Shown: positions 44,045-52,319, counted from the stretch's first letter. The stretch: 54,184 nucleotides of DNA from Desulfobulbaceae bacterium BRH_c16a (GCA_000961725.1 LADS01000037.1:1-54184), one strand, 5' to 3'. Numbers and translations: made by a program. Notes: generated from the sequence alone by a model not told the origin.

Positions 44045-44104
44045 GTAGGTTGGGCTGTGAAGCCCAACGTTTTTTTGGATGTTGGGCTTCACAGCCCAAC
44101 CTAC
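44045..44104. repeat. Perfect 24-bp inverted repeat
   Basis: Arms at 44045-44068 and 44081-44104 are perfect complements, separated by a 12-base T-rich loop. It lies in the 309-bp gap between the divergent peptidase and VF530-like genes, so it is not simply a terminator for either. It has the look of a REP-like or IS-derived hairpin. The rest of the gap shows no gene. Confidence 0.85.
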
Positions 44105-44256
44105 GCGGCTACCCGGCTTCAATCTTCGCTCCCATTCATACCATGATTTTGTGAATACCAATGACTTTACCTGGCTTTTATGTATAATGCTTCTTCTTCG
44201 TGGTATCCAGCCTGTTGTGGGCGATTTCCCCGAAATATCTCAAACAGAATAGATTC

Positions 44257-44565
44257 ATGAACAGAGAAAAAAACAAGACTCCGCTGCAGGGCATAACCCT
44301 GGAGCAGGTAATCAACAGCCTGTTTGAAAAATATGGCTGGGAGGAATTGGGGCGGCGGGTAAAAATCCGCTGTTTCACCAGCGATCCGTCCATCAAGTCG
44401 AGTCTGACATTTTTGCGGAAAACACCATGGGCCAGAAAAAAGGTCGAAAATCTTTATATTGCCCTGCAGAAACGAACACAAAAAAGCATGCAGCCCACCG
44501 TTACGGCACAGGCGAAAACCTGGTGCCAATCCGATAATTCCATTGTCCAAAAGGAGCAGAAATGA
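44257..44565 (+). CDS. VF530-like DNA-binding family protein (DUF2132)
   Basis: A 102-residue protein. The first ~70 residues match the VF530/DUF2132 family closely: [40 protein letters not shown] and [16 protein letters not shown]. The family adopts a small helical fold and has been described as double-stranded DNA binding. The last ~30 residues are not conserved. The ATG at 44257 fits the family start. It overlaps the next gene by 4 bp (ATGA), so the two are coupled. Confidence 0.9.
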   Translation: MNREKNKTPLQGITLEQVINSLFEKYGWEELGRRVKIRCFTSDPSIKSSLTFLRKTPWARKKVENLYIALQKRTQKSMQPTVTAQAKTWCQSDNSIVQKEQK

Positions 44566-45071
44566 AAAGAATTACCTTAATACTTTTACTCACCCTGCTG
44601 CTTGCCTTAAACGGCGGCTGCGGCAAGAAAAAAATGGAAGTAAATCCGCAGGTCGCAAAAAACATTGCGATACTCACCCTGGATGGCAATCTCCCCGGAC
44701 AGACCGCCGATCAGGCAAGAGAACTGGACATAGTCATCCAGTGGATGGATCGGGACCTTATCAAGATTATGAAACAGTCGGGTTTCCAACCGGTACTGAT
44801 CAAGGATATGCAGGAGTACAAACCGCAGATGGGCAAGCTGCTTGTGGTCGATGTCGAGAAATTCAATGCCGGAAGCCGTGCAGCCAGGGCCTTTGTCGGT
44901 TTCGGTGCAGGGGCCGCTTCACTGGATTTGAGCTATAAATTTCTTGATGAAAAGGGTGTCCTTCTGTCAGAGTGGCGGGATGGCGTAGGCTCGAGCATGG
45001 GCGGCACCTACTGCGCCCAGACTCTTGACCGGAGAGCTCTTGAAAAGGTGGTCGTCCTCCTGAACAAATGA
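44562..45071 (+). CDS. Predicted lipoprotein (DUF4410-like)
   Basis: A 169-residue exported protein. A signal peptide of about 19 residues ends at LNGGC, which resembles a lipobox but with Asn at -3, so lipid attachment is likely but not certain. The C-terminal half has a glycine-rich conserved block [19 protein letters not shown] as in DUF4410 proteins. The function of that family is unknown. Start and stop overlap both neighbours by 4 bp, so it is part of a coupled trio. Confidence 0.8.
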   Translation: MKRITLILLLTLLLALNGGCGKKKMEVNPQVAKNIAILTLDGNLPGQTADQARELDIVIQWMDRDLIKIMKQSGFQPVLIKDMQEYKPQMGKLLVVDVEKFNAGSRAARAFVGFGAGAASLDLSYKFLDEKGVLLSEWRDGVGSSMGGTYCAQTLDRRALEKVVVLLNK

Positions 45072-45742
45072 GAAAAACGTGCGGGGCATCTCGACCGGGA
45101 ATACCGGATTTTTATCGGATGCCCCGGTCCTTAAGCCCTTTACCCCAGGTCTTCTCTGTGTCACGAACAATGTACAACACGCCGGTCTTACGGCCCATCG
45201 TTGTTGCCATATGCAGGGTGTGTCTCGCCCTCCGCGGCTGGAAACTGCAAGGCAAACCGCCGACTGCACCGAAATATGTCATGATTACCGTCCCCCACAC
45301 CAGCAACTGGGATTTTCCTCTGGCCCTGGCAATGGCTTTTGTGTTTAGATTCGACATGCACTGGATGGGGAAAGATTCCCTGTTCAGCGGCTGGCGAGGC
45401 CCGCTGATGCGATGGCTGGGCGGAATCCCGATCAATCGTTCCTCGTCCAACAATGTCGTTCTGGCAACTATTGCCGCGTTTCAGGCGACAGACCGGCTGA
45501 TTGTCGCTATTCCGCCCGAAGGCACCCGCTCGAAAGTCCTGAAATGGAAGACCGGCTTCTACTATATCGCCCTCGGCGCCAATGTACCTATCGGCCTCGC
45601 CTTTCTTGATTACAAAAAGAAAGCCGGTGGATTTTTGTCCACTTTTTTGCCAACCGGGGATGTCGAAAAGGACATTGCGGCGATTCGGGCCTGTTATTCC
45701 GGAATATCGGGAAAATATGCAGAAAAATGCACTGTGGAATAA
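45068..45742 (+). CDS. PlsC-like acyltransferase
   Basis: A 224-residue member of the lysophospholipid acyltransferase superfamily. The catalytic HX4D motif is HTSNWD, followed by GGIPINRS and PPEGTRSKVLKWKTGFYYIA. It should transfer an acyl chain to a glycerol-type acceptor at the inner membrane. The listed start overlaps the previous stop (ATGA). The first ~35 residues are not conserved, and translation from the ATG at 45170 is possible. It sits in the VF530-lipoprotein-acyltransferase-receiver run. Confidence 0.88.
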   Translation: MRKTCGASRPGIPDFYRMPRSLSPLPQVFSVSRTMYNTPVLRPIVVAICRVCLALRGWKLQGKPPTAPKYVMITVPHTSNWDFPLALAMAFVFRFDMHWMGKDSLFSGWRGPLMRWLGGIPINRSSSNNVVLATIAAFQATDRLIVAIPPEGTRSKVLKWKTGFYYIALGANVPIGLAFLDYKKKAGGFLSTFLPTGDVEKDIAAIRACYSGISGKYAEKCTVE

Positions 45743-45781
45743 CCTGGAATTCATCTACTTTTTTTCGGAAGAAAGAGCGTC

Positions 45782-46246
45782 ATGCTGCCAATATCACTCC
45801 TCATTGTCGATGACGAGCAGGCTTTAAAAGATATCCTTGCCGTTCGGCTCGGCAAGCGTGGCTTTGCGGTGAAGACTGCGCCGGACGGAAAAACTGCACT
45901 GAGACTGACAGCGGACGACCATGCAATTGAAGTTGTCCTGCTCGATATCGCCATGCCGGGAATGGACGGCATCGAAACCCTGAAAGCCATGAAGAAGGAT
46001 AACCCTCTTCTTGAGATTATCATGCTGACCGGCCAGGGCACAGTCGATACTGCGGTCGAATCCATCAAGCTCGGAGCGTACAATTATCTGACAAAACCCT
46101 GCAAGATTGATGATCTTACCGCCAATATCGAGGAGGCGGCGCAGCAAAGAAGAACTCGCGAAGCCAAAATCCTCGATATCCGCATGACTCCCTATCTCAC
46201 TGACGAAAAACGTAAAGAGATGATTGCCGCCGTCCTGAACGACTAA
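45782..46246 (+). CDS. Stand-alone response regulator receiver
   Basis: A 154-residue protein: one receiver domain (LLIVDDEQALKD, phosphorylated Asp in VLLDIAMPG, Thr in MLTGQG, Lys in LTKPCKI), then ~35 residues with no DNA-binding domain. No kinase gene is adjacent, so it is an orphan in a phosphorelay or a protein-protein switch. It begins 40 bp after the acyltransferase gene. Confidence 0.92.
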   Translation: MLPISLLIVDDEQALKDILAVRLGKRGFAVKTAPDGKTALRLTADDHAIEVVLLDIAMPGMDGIETLKAMKKDNPLLEIIMLTGQGTVDTAVESIKLGAYNYLTKPCKIDDLTANIEEAAQQRRTREAKILDIRMTPYLTDEKRKEMIAAVLND

Positions 46247-46369
46247 CACCGCATCATTCCGAAGCTGTGAGCAGCGTGCGGATATCCTCAAGCTTTTCCT
46301 GGACGCTGAGATGTCCTTCCAGAATGGCAGGGGCCACCGGCAGGGTCCGGGGGGACAGCAGGACAGGAC

Positions 46370-46702
46370 ATGCTGATGTCCAATCTGGATTACGCCCGGA
46401 GCGTCTACGCCGGCGGCGGCATCCCGGTGGCCTTGCCGACACTGGCAGACCCGGAAGCTGCAGCAGCTTCGGTGGAGCGCTTAGACGGCCTGCTGCTGGC
46501 CGGCGGCGAGGATCTGGCCCCTGCGCTTTTCCGGCAGGAGGCGCGGCCTGGACTGGGTGTGGTCATCGCGCAGCGCGACCAATACGAGTGGGCCCTGCTC
46601 CGTGCCGCCATGGAAAAAGGAATTCCAATCCTGGGGATCTGCAGGGGTTTTCAACTCAAAACCTGTTTCGATTTTTTACTGGGAAAGCCGAGCTCAGGAT
46701 AG
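46370..46702 (+). pseudogene. Remnant of C26 glutamine amidotransferase (PuuD-like)
   Basis: A 110-codon piece resembling the N-terminal part of gamma-glutamyl-GABA hydrolase: YARSVYAGGGIPVALPTL, LDGLLLAGGEDLAPALF, RDQYEWALLRAA, and the nucleophile elbow ILGICRGFQ. The usual first ~25 residues are missing, and similarity stops right after the catalytic Cys region, where a full enzyme would go on with a His-Glu pair for another ~120 residues. The stop lies 9 bp inside the end of the convergent gene. It is probably not functional. Confidence 0.75.
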
Positions 46703-47812
46703 CTCAAAATCCGGCTGAGGTTTCTCCAATCCCAACGGCACCAGGATCTCACTGTTGAAGCGACGTAGAATCAGTTCGTCCGGATCATCGCCGATCATCC
46801 GGGAAATCTTCCGTATCTGCTCTGCCACCCGCAAATTTCTCTCCCAGCAGGCCTTGCGCGCCTGTTCTATATGATGCCAGTCCCGGTCGGCAACAAACAA
46901 CTGCCAGGCCGCAGTGATCTCCGGGAAGAGCTTTGCCCGGAGGCCGTCGAGAAAAGTGAGATAGAAACCAAGAGACGATTCCCGCCGTTCCCTGACAACA
47001 TAGGATAAAAGACCATGCCGGTGAGTATCGGCCAGAATATCTTTTACCGCCCGGCCGACAAATTCGATCACCGTTCCGGGGAAATGACCGATAATCGCCT
47101 GCAGTGTCTCGGAATGAAAGACGGTTTGCAGGGCTTCGCCAACTTCGTGATAAATAAACAGGTTCATTTCCCGGTCAACGATGGTGTCGAGCGAGGATTG
47201 CAGCAGCGCCCGGTCAAGGGTGCCGTTCCTGAACACTCCGTATGACTGCAAAGCGTGCTTTATGGAACTCCGGCAGGAGGAACGCACTTCCTGGATCTGA
47301 TCCCAGAAGAAGAAACGAAGCGATTCCCGGCGGATGATGATCAGGCCATCCTGGACCATGGCAAACGGGCTGGCCATCTCTTTTGCCCGCTCATTGCCTA
47401 CGATGATTACCGGACATCCCTCAGCGCTGCGCCGCTCGATCTTGTCGGCGAGAAAAAATACAGCCTTCATCGACCGCCCGTAGCCTGCACCGTAGAGCAT
47501 CGTATCGTCGTGCAGCGCACCGTTGATCTCTTCCAGATCAAAGGGCTCCAGGGTTTCTCCACCTGCAGAAAGTGGACGAAACGACTCTTCGGCGATGGTT
47601 GCCCAGTAGTTCTCTTTGGCTTCAATCCAGCCAAGAAGATCGGCCGACTCAGGCTCTTCCCATGGCTCGAGGCCCTTTTCCCACTTATAGAGGTTGCGGA
47701 GTTTCAGGACCATGGTGCACATCGAATATATACCATGATCCCGGGCATCCGAAATATTGCAGTTATGCTGAATGTCTTGAATAAAGGGACTCAGTTCGGT
47801 CGATGACGGCAT
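46694..47812 (-). CDS. Conserved hypothetical protein (possibly Sfum_1244 family)
   Basis: A 372-residue cytoplasmic protein with no signal or membrane segments. The N-terminal stretch FIQDIQHNCNISDARDHG and CTMVLKLRNLYKWEKGLEPWEE resembles a conserved family of deltaproteobacteria that I recall as Sfum_1244; I am not certain of that name. It is rich in Glu, Arg and aromatic residues and contains no motif I can assign to an enzyme. The ATG at 47812 has an AAGAGAG ribosome-like site; an ATG at 47827 is in frame. Confidence 0.8.
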   Translation of the reverse strand: MPSSTELSPFIQDIQHNCNISDARDHGIYSMCTMVLKLRNLYKWEKGLEPWEEPESADLLGWIEAKENYWATIAEESFRPLSAGGETLEPFDLEEINGALHDDTMLYGAGYGRSMKAVFFLADKIERRSAEGCPVIIVGNERAKEMASPFAMVQDGLIIIRRESLRFFFWDQIQEVRSSCRSSIKHALQSYGVFRNGTLDRALLQSSLDTIVDREMNLFIYHEVGEALQTVFHSETLQAIIGHFPGTVIEFVGRAVKDILADTHRHGLLSYVVRERRESSLGFYLTFLDGLRAKLFPEITAAWQLFVADRDWHHIEQARKACWERNLRVAEQIRKISRMIGDDPDELILRRFNSEILVPLGLEKPQPDFELS

Positions 47813-47941
47813 GTGTACTCTCTTCATGAAAGTGTAATGTTCATTTCTGTTTCGTGTGCACTCTAATCATTAAGCCGAGGGAAACGAAAAAAATCAACGA
47901 CTCCGCCAAGCCTCCCGTTCTCGGCAATGATTGATTTATCC

Positions 47942-47996
47942 TTGACAGGAGATGTCGCTGGCCTATATATTCACATATAAGTAAAAGCTTATATGT
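47942..47996 (+). promoter_or_regulatory. Promoter and ArsR-type operator
   Basis: TTGACA (47942-47947) and TATATA (47964-47969) are 16 bp apart. Right after the -10 lies a perfect inverted repeat, ACATATAAG (47973-47981) and CTTATATGT (47988-47996), spaced by 6. A dimeric ArsR-type repressor bound here would cover the transcription start. It ends 28 bp before the arsR start. Confidence 0.8.
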
Positions 47997-48024
47997 TTAT
48001 TCCACTCATCCACTGGAGCGATGC

Positions 48025-48411
48025 ATGACAACGGCAAAAGAACATGCAATGCATGATGATTTTGAAAACCCTCTTGCAGTACCCGCTGCCGGTGCGGAAT
48101 TCGTCCTGGTCAATGAAGAATTTCAAACGGTTGCCTTTCTGGCGAAGTGCCTGTCCGACGAAAACCGATTGAAAATCCTCTTCTGCATCAGTCGAGGCAA
48201 AAAGGCCGTAGGAAGTATCGTCGAAGAACTCGGTCTCTCTCAGCCACTCGTTTCCCATCATTTGAAGGAACTGAAAAGATCCCTGCTGGTCAAAATCGAG
48301 CGCAGCGGTCCTTTCATCTACTATGAATTGTCCAACCCCGCCATTCTTGATGCAATAAAGAATCTTGATGCGGTTGCAAAAGATCTGCTGGCCGCCCGGA
48401 CAACCTTTTAA
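48025..48411 (+). CDS. ArsR-family winged-helix regulator
   Basis: A 128-residue ArsR-type repressor. The fold is clear: VAFLAKCLSDENRLKILFCI, GSIVEELGLSQPLVSHHLKEL (recognition helix) and a wing with IERSGPFIYYEL. One cysteine (Cys42 in AKCLSDENR) and one later (ILFCIS) lie where metal or thiol ligands may sit, but there is no classic ELCVCDL motif. It probably represses its own operon through the palindrome just upstream and releases it on sensing a metalloid, thiol or sulfur species. It leads an operon of three apparent selenoprotein genes. Confidence 0.93.
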   Translation: MTTAKEHAMHDDFENPLAVPAAGAEFVLVNEEFQTVAFLAKCLSDENRLKILFCISRGKKAVGSIVEELGLSQPLVSHHLKELKRSLLVKIERSGPFIYYELSNPAILDAIKNLDAVAKDLLAARTTF

Positions 48412-48440
48412 TAGTTACTGCAGGAGGATATTGGCTTCTC

Positions 48441-48890
48441 ATGAACGAAATTGCAAAAATACTCAACAACATGGACCCCGAAGACGCTGCAACCCAGACA
48501 GCGGCAGCCCTCAAACAGCTGCTGCCGCTGCTCGGTGAGGAGGGGCGAAATCGATTTATCATGAACCTTCTCGGCGAGACAGGGCAGGACAAGATTGCCA
48601 GCATGGTTCATCTCTGACTGGCCGAATGCATGGGCGAAGGTGTCGACCCAACGCAAATGTGCCAGAGTCTGGTGGATAAGGTTGCGCAGTCCAAACAACT
48701 GATGGCGATAACCGATCCCGATCTTCTGGTGTTGTTCGAAGACTGGTTTGAAGAACTGGAAGATGAGATCATCTCACTCGCCGCTGAACATGGCCCTCAG
48801 AATGCTGAGGAGCTAGCCAGAAAAGTCGGGCTTTCCTCAAGAGGTGCGACATTTCTTCTGTCGAAACTGAAACGGGAAGGAAAGCTCTAA
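48441..48890 (+). CDS. Small winged-helix selenoprotein candidate (in-frame TGA)
   Basis: A 149-residue protein if TGA at 48615-48617 (residue 59) is read as selenocysteine. The frame is open on both sides and no other start with a ribosome site follows the TGA. The N-terminal half is helical (LNNMDPEDAATQTAAALKQL). The Sec context is MVHL-U-LAEC, giving a U-x3-C pair. The C-terminal ~35 residues look like a winged helix (NAEELARKVGLSSRGATFLL). A hairpin with an AAGGTGT loop starts 19 nt after the TGA. AGGAGG is 13 bases before the ATG. I do not know the family. It could be a redox-responsive DNA-binding protein or an adaptor. It lies between arsR and the rhodanese-DsbD gene. Confidence 0.75.
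48631..48650 (+). promoter_or_regulatory. Candidate SECIS hairpin for Sec59
   Basis: TGGGCG (48631-48636) pairs with CGACCCA (48644-48650, one bulged A) around the loop AAGGTGT. The loop holds the GGU seen in bacterial SECIS loops and starts 19 nt after the TGA. Confidence 0.65.
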
Positions 48891-48900
48891 GGGGGTTTCC

Positions 48901-50649
48901 ATGCACAACAAAAAAGCGACATTACTAGCCATCGCAGCGGTATTGCTGACGATTGCAAGTCTCTGGTTTACCAATCGTGCGGTTACCCCAAAACAGGCGA
49001 CCTGGGACGATGTGCTGGCTGAAGGGATACAAGGCGGCTATCAGATAATTACGACCGATGAACTTGCCGAACGCTACCACAAGGATGCCGGCAGCCTTCT
49101 CCTGGTAGACACCCGCCAGGAGTGGGAATACCGGACAGGACATCTCAAGGGTGCTGAAATTTTCCCCATGGAGCCGACCTCATGGGCGAGATGGCAGAAG
49201 GCCTCGGCACTCGAAAAGCTCCTTGGCCCGGATAAAGACAGAACCATTGTTTTCTACTGAGCGGGGCTGACATGAGTCCGCAGCGACTCGGCGGCCCGGG
49301 TGGCCGTAAAACTTGGTTATACGAACGTCTATCGCGACCCGTACGGCTATCCTGAATGGCAGGTGCGGGGCCTGCCGGTTGACAGTGCTCCCGCCGGGCT
49401 TGTTCAGACGACCGGCGAACCGAAAGCGCCGGGGCCACTCCACGGCTGGGCCATGCTCTGGACACTCCTTGGCATCTTTGCCGGCGGCATGGCCTTGAAT
49501 CTCACGCCGTGCGTCTACCCCCTGATACCCATCACCGTTTCCTATTTTGGCGGCCAGGTGACAAAAGACGGCGAAGGGCGTGGCAGGCTGGTCATCCACG
49601 GCCTGTGTTACATGCTGGGTCTTGCTCTCACCAACTCCCTTCTCGGAGTGGTTGCCTCTTTGACCGGCGGCCTCATGGGGGCGATGCTGCAGAATCCAAT
49701 CGTTCTATTGACCGTTGCCGGCGTTCTGGTCCTGTTTGCCACAAGTCTTTTCGGGCTTTGGGAGATGCGTCTGCCAAGCGGCCTCACCCAGGCTGCGGCC
49801 AAATCCTATACCGGCTATTTCGGCAGCCTCTTCATGGGGCTGACCCTCGGCGTGGTCGCCGCTCCCTGCATCGGCCCGTTTGTGCTCGGACTGCTTACCT
49901 GGGTTGCGGGTATGGGAAGCCCATGGCTTGGCTTCATTATCTTTTTCACCTTGAGTCTGGGACTTGGCCTGCCGCTCTTTTTTCTTGCAATGTTTTCCGG
50001 TCAATTGGAAAAACTTCCCCGCTCCGGCGGCTGGATGATCTGGGTGAGAAAACTCATGGGCTGGGTCCTGATCGGCATGGCCGCTCATTTCATCCGGCCA
50101 CTTCTACCCGGCCAAGGGGCAACCATCCTGCTGGCCGTCGTTGCCCTTGCTGCGGGTGTGCATCTTGGCTGGATCGATAAAAGCAAGGCCAACTTCCGCG
50201 CTTTTCCGCTGCTGAAGAGCGGCGCCGGTATTGCCGGTCTGGTTCTGGCGACATTTCTTACGGCATCCCTGGCAATGCAAGGTCCCGGGGTCAGCTGGCA
50301 ACCGTATGATGAGCAAGTCCTGCAGGAAGCTCGAACCCTGCAAAAGCCGGTCATTATCGATTTTTATGCCACATGGTGTACGCCATGCCGCGAACTCGAG
50401 GAAGTCACCTTCCATAACCCTGCGGTTTTAGAGCAAGCCGAGGCTGATTTCGTCATGATTAAAGTGGATGTCACAAAGGGGGGAAATCCGGTGCATGAAC
50501 GGTTGCTTCAGCAGTATGGAGTCAAGGGTGTGCCGACCGTTGTTTTTCTCGACCGAAACGGCAAGGAAAGGCTGGACCTGCGTCTGGTCGATTACTTCCC
50601 GCCCGAGCAGTTTCTAGAGCGTATGAAGGATATACAAAGCAAGCGGTAA
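48901..50649 (+). CDS. Rhodanese-DsbD fusion with two in-frame TGA codons (apparent selenoprotein)
   Basis: A 582-residue inner-membrane protein when two TGAs, at 49258 (residue 120) and 49273 (residue 125), are read as selenocysteine. An N-terminal membrane anchor is followed by a rhodanese domain (LLLVDTRQEWEYRTGHLKGA) whose active loop IVFY-U-AGLT-U-VRS corresponds to the FYC..xxC.RS loop of normal rhodaneses. Then come about eight membrane segments of DsbD-beta type with the paired cysteines Cys204 (LTPCVYP) and Cys323 (APCIGP). A C-terminal thioredoxin domain has CxxC at Cys493-Cys496 (WCTPC). The rhodanese stands where DsbD-alpha normally sits. I infer that electrons from cytoplasmic thioredoxin pass outward to the rhodanese. 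Confidence 0.85.
49274..49289 (+). promoter_or_regulatory. Candidate SECIS hairpin for Sec120
   Basis: GAGTC and GACTC form a perfect 5-bp stem around the loop CGCAGC, which starts 18 nt after the first TGA. It includes part of the second TGA. Confidence 0.5.
49292..49306 (+). promoter_or_regulatory. Candidate SECIS hairpin for Sec125
   Basis: CGGCC and GGCCG form a perfect 5-bp stem around CGGGT. The loop starts 21 nt after the second TGA and holds a GGU. Confidence 0.65.
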
Positions 50650-50672
50650 AGATCTCTACAAGGAGCGCAAGT

Positions 50673-50993
50673 ATGATGAAAGTAAGATTTTTTCTCAATG
50701 AACCACACGGCAAACCGTGACTGAATTTTCAGGAGATGATGCCCAGGTTGGGCAAGAAATACCAGGAGATCGAGATTGAGGTTATATCCAGACCCAAGGC
50801 AGAATACGAGACCGACGAATACTTCGAACTGGATCTGCCGGTTGCCCCGGCCGTCATGGTGGGAGATGAGATTGTGGTGGAAGGGGCCAATATTTCCCAA
50901 GATAAAGTGGAAAAAGTCATTTGCCGATGCCTGGGAATAGCTGAACCGGAGATTGAAAAGAAGGGAATTTTGGGTCGTCTTTTTGGAAAATAG
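50673..50993 (+). CDS. Small thioredoxin-fold selenoprotein candidate (in-frame TGA)
   Basis: A 106-residue protein, with TGA at 50718-50720 as residue 16. It reads MMKVRFFLNEPHGKP-U, then a helix, strand IEIEVISRP, and the thioredoxin-like cis-Pro segment LPVAPAVMVGDEIVVEG, ending in a helix with CRC. The Sec sits at the place of the redox cysteine after the first strand. The frame is intact on both sides, and translation from the later ATG (50736) would remove that first strand and the active site. Ribosome site AAGGAG precedes the start; ATG at 50676 is an alternative. The hairpin follows 24 nt after the TGA. It is cytoplasmic by sequence, with no signal peptide. Confidence 0.8.
50740..50754 (+). 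promoter_or_regulatory. Candidate SECIS hairpin for Sec16
   Basis: TGCCC and GGGCA form a perfect 5-bp stem around AGGTT. The loop holds a GGU and starts 24 nt after the TGA, one of the best fits to the bacterial SECIS pattern here. Confidence 0.7.
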
Positions 50994-51047
50994 CAGGTTA
51001 ATCTCATCGATGCACTTCCTGCTCCGGCTATTTAATTTTCGCTATTT

Positions 51048-51350
51048 GCTCCAGAGTCCTGGCACCTGGACTGGGAAAGGATGTCCCTCCCAGGCAACAT
51101 AGACATCCAGTTCCGCTTGTTCGAAGACTATCGGAACCACGTTGCCCGCTTTGCACGCATTGCCGGCTACCAACAAGTCGCATCAGCCGCCCTGCTTAGT
51201 TATGTGGGGTCGCCATGACAAATTTTTCCAGGTGGACGAAGTCCTCGCCTATACACGCGAGTTGGACGACGTGCAGATTCACGTTTTCGACGGGGCATCT
51301 TCTCTTGGAAACGCACGCGGAGGAGTGCACGACGCTTATGCGGGAATTCA
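51048..51350 (+). pseudogene. Alpha/beta hydrolase remnant with frameshifts
   Basis: Three frames together give the C-terminal part of a haloalkane-dehalogenase-like alpha/beta hydrolase. The first runs APESWHLDWERMSLPGNIDI into LFEDYRNHVARF. After a shift near 51145 the next gives QPPCLVMWGRHDKFF and YTRELDDVQIHVFDG with the acid residue. After another shift near 51295 the last gives GHLLLETHAEECTTLMREFI with the catalytic His. The N-terminal half is missing. It is a decayed gene, not a short protein. Confidence 0.85.
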
Positions 51351-51572
51351 TCCCAGCGTGTCACCGACGCCGAGGAAGCTGCGGTTTAGAGACGGCGATT
51401 GGATTACCTACGCCTATGAAAATCATCCCTCTGGCAAAAAATCTCTCGGTGCCGCAAAGCGAATTTTTATCCATCTTGCTGAAATAGCGGACGCAAATAT
51501 TTTTATGCGATTATGTTACGGTTCTTACATTCCTTTGGGGAGATAATGCTACAGAGCAAAATTCTTGAGATT

Positions 51573-52319
51573 TCAGCGTTTTTTAGAGTTTAACTTCTGT
51601 TCCGGGTATTTGATTTTCTGGTTGTATTGTTGTGAGAAAGTGTCGATTCTGCAGCCGAAAGACGACAAGAGGTTGTCCATAGTCCTTTCTTGAAAATAAG
51701 TGGAAGCCCATTGTGCCGCCTGCAGGCGGTTTGATACTGATATTTTTTTATATATATTATATACATGTGCCTTCACGGTGTTGGTGCTGATAGAGAGATT
51801 CCGCGAAATTTCCCTATTCGACAAACCGTCGGTCATCGACTTCAGGACCGATTCTTCTCGAGGACTCAGAATCGCGACAGTATCTTTTCTGGGAGAATTC
51901 ATCCATGTCATCAAGACCCCTCTTTGGACCCACATTTCATCTTTGAGAATGACTGTGAAACCCTTTCGGAATATATCGAGATCATCATCGACATAAAATA
52001 AACCCCTGAGGGATCCGAAGCATGGAGAGTTCCGCAACCGGGTCTCTTCACCTCTCACGGTATTGATGACAATATAGTGAATTTGCACGGTGCCCAAGGC
52101 TGATCCGTCTTGAAGTAAAGCGTCCTCCGTCACCTTCCCCGCGACAAAATCATGCCAGTCGCATATAACAAGGACTTTTCTCCCATTGCTCTGGTCATCC
52201 GAATGACATTCATCAAAAGCACAAGTATTTTTGCAGCACTCGAGGATATAGGTTCTTATCAATTCGCTGATAATTTTGGAAGGGACTATAATATGTATCA
52301 AGGGAAGCCGAATATTCAT
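51573..52319 (-). CDS. LuxR-family (CsgD-like) transcriptional regulator
   Basis: A 248-residue protein with a divergent N-terminal domain (about 130 residues, receiver-like fold without a clear phosphorylation site) and a LuxR DNA-binding domain near residues 150-210 (LSPREESVLKSMTDGLSNREI, ISTNTVKAHVYNIYKKISV). A ~40-residue tail is not conserved. AGGAGGTG precedes the ATG at 52319, which sets the start. No kinase gene is next to it. It lies in a lower-GC region with decayed genes, which may mean recent transfer. Confidence 0.9.
   Translation of the reverse strand: MNIRLPLIHIIVPSKIISELIRTYILECCKNTCAFDECHSDDQSNGRKVLVICDWHDFVAGKVTEDALLQDGSALGTVQIHYIVINTVRGEETRLRNSPCFGSLRGLFYVDDDLDIFRKGFTVILKDEMWVQRGVLMTWMNSPRKDTVAILSPREESVLKSMTDGLSNREISRNLSISTNTVKAHVYNIYKKISVSNRLQAAQWASTYFQERTMDNLLSSFGCRIDTFSQQYNQKIKYPEQKLNSKKR

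Noticed and set aside
46254..46442. Minus-strand frame ending EGHLSVQEKLEDIRTLL
   Set aside because: The last part looks protein-like and may be the tail of a lost gene, but I cannot link it to any family.
48441..50720. TGA read as tryptophan (code 4) or as ordinary nonsense mutations
   Set aside because: TGA ends several intact genes here, the TGAs fall at redox positions, and hairpins follow each; selenocysteine fits better.
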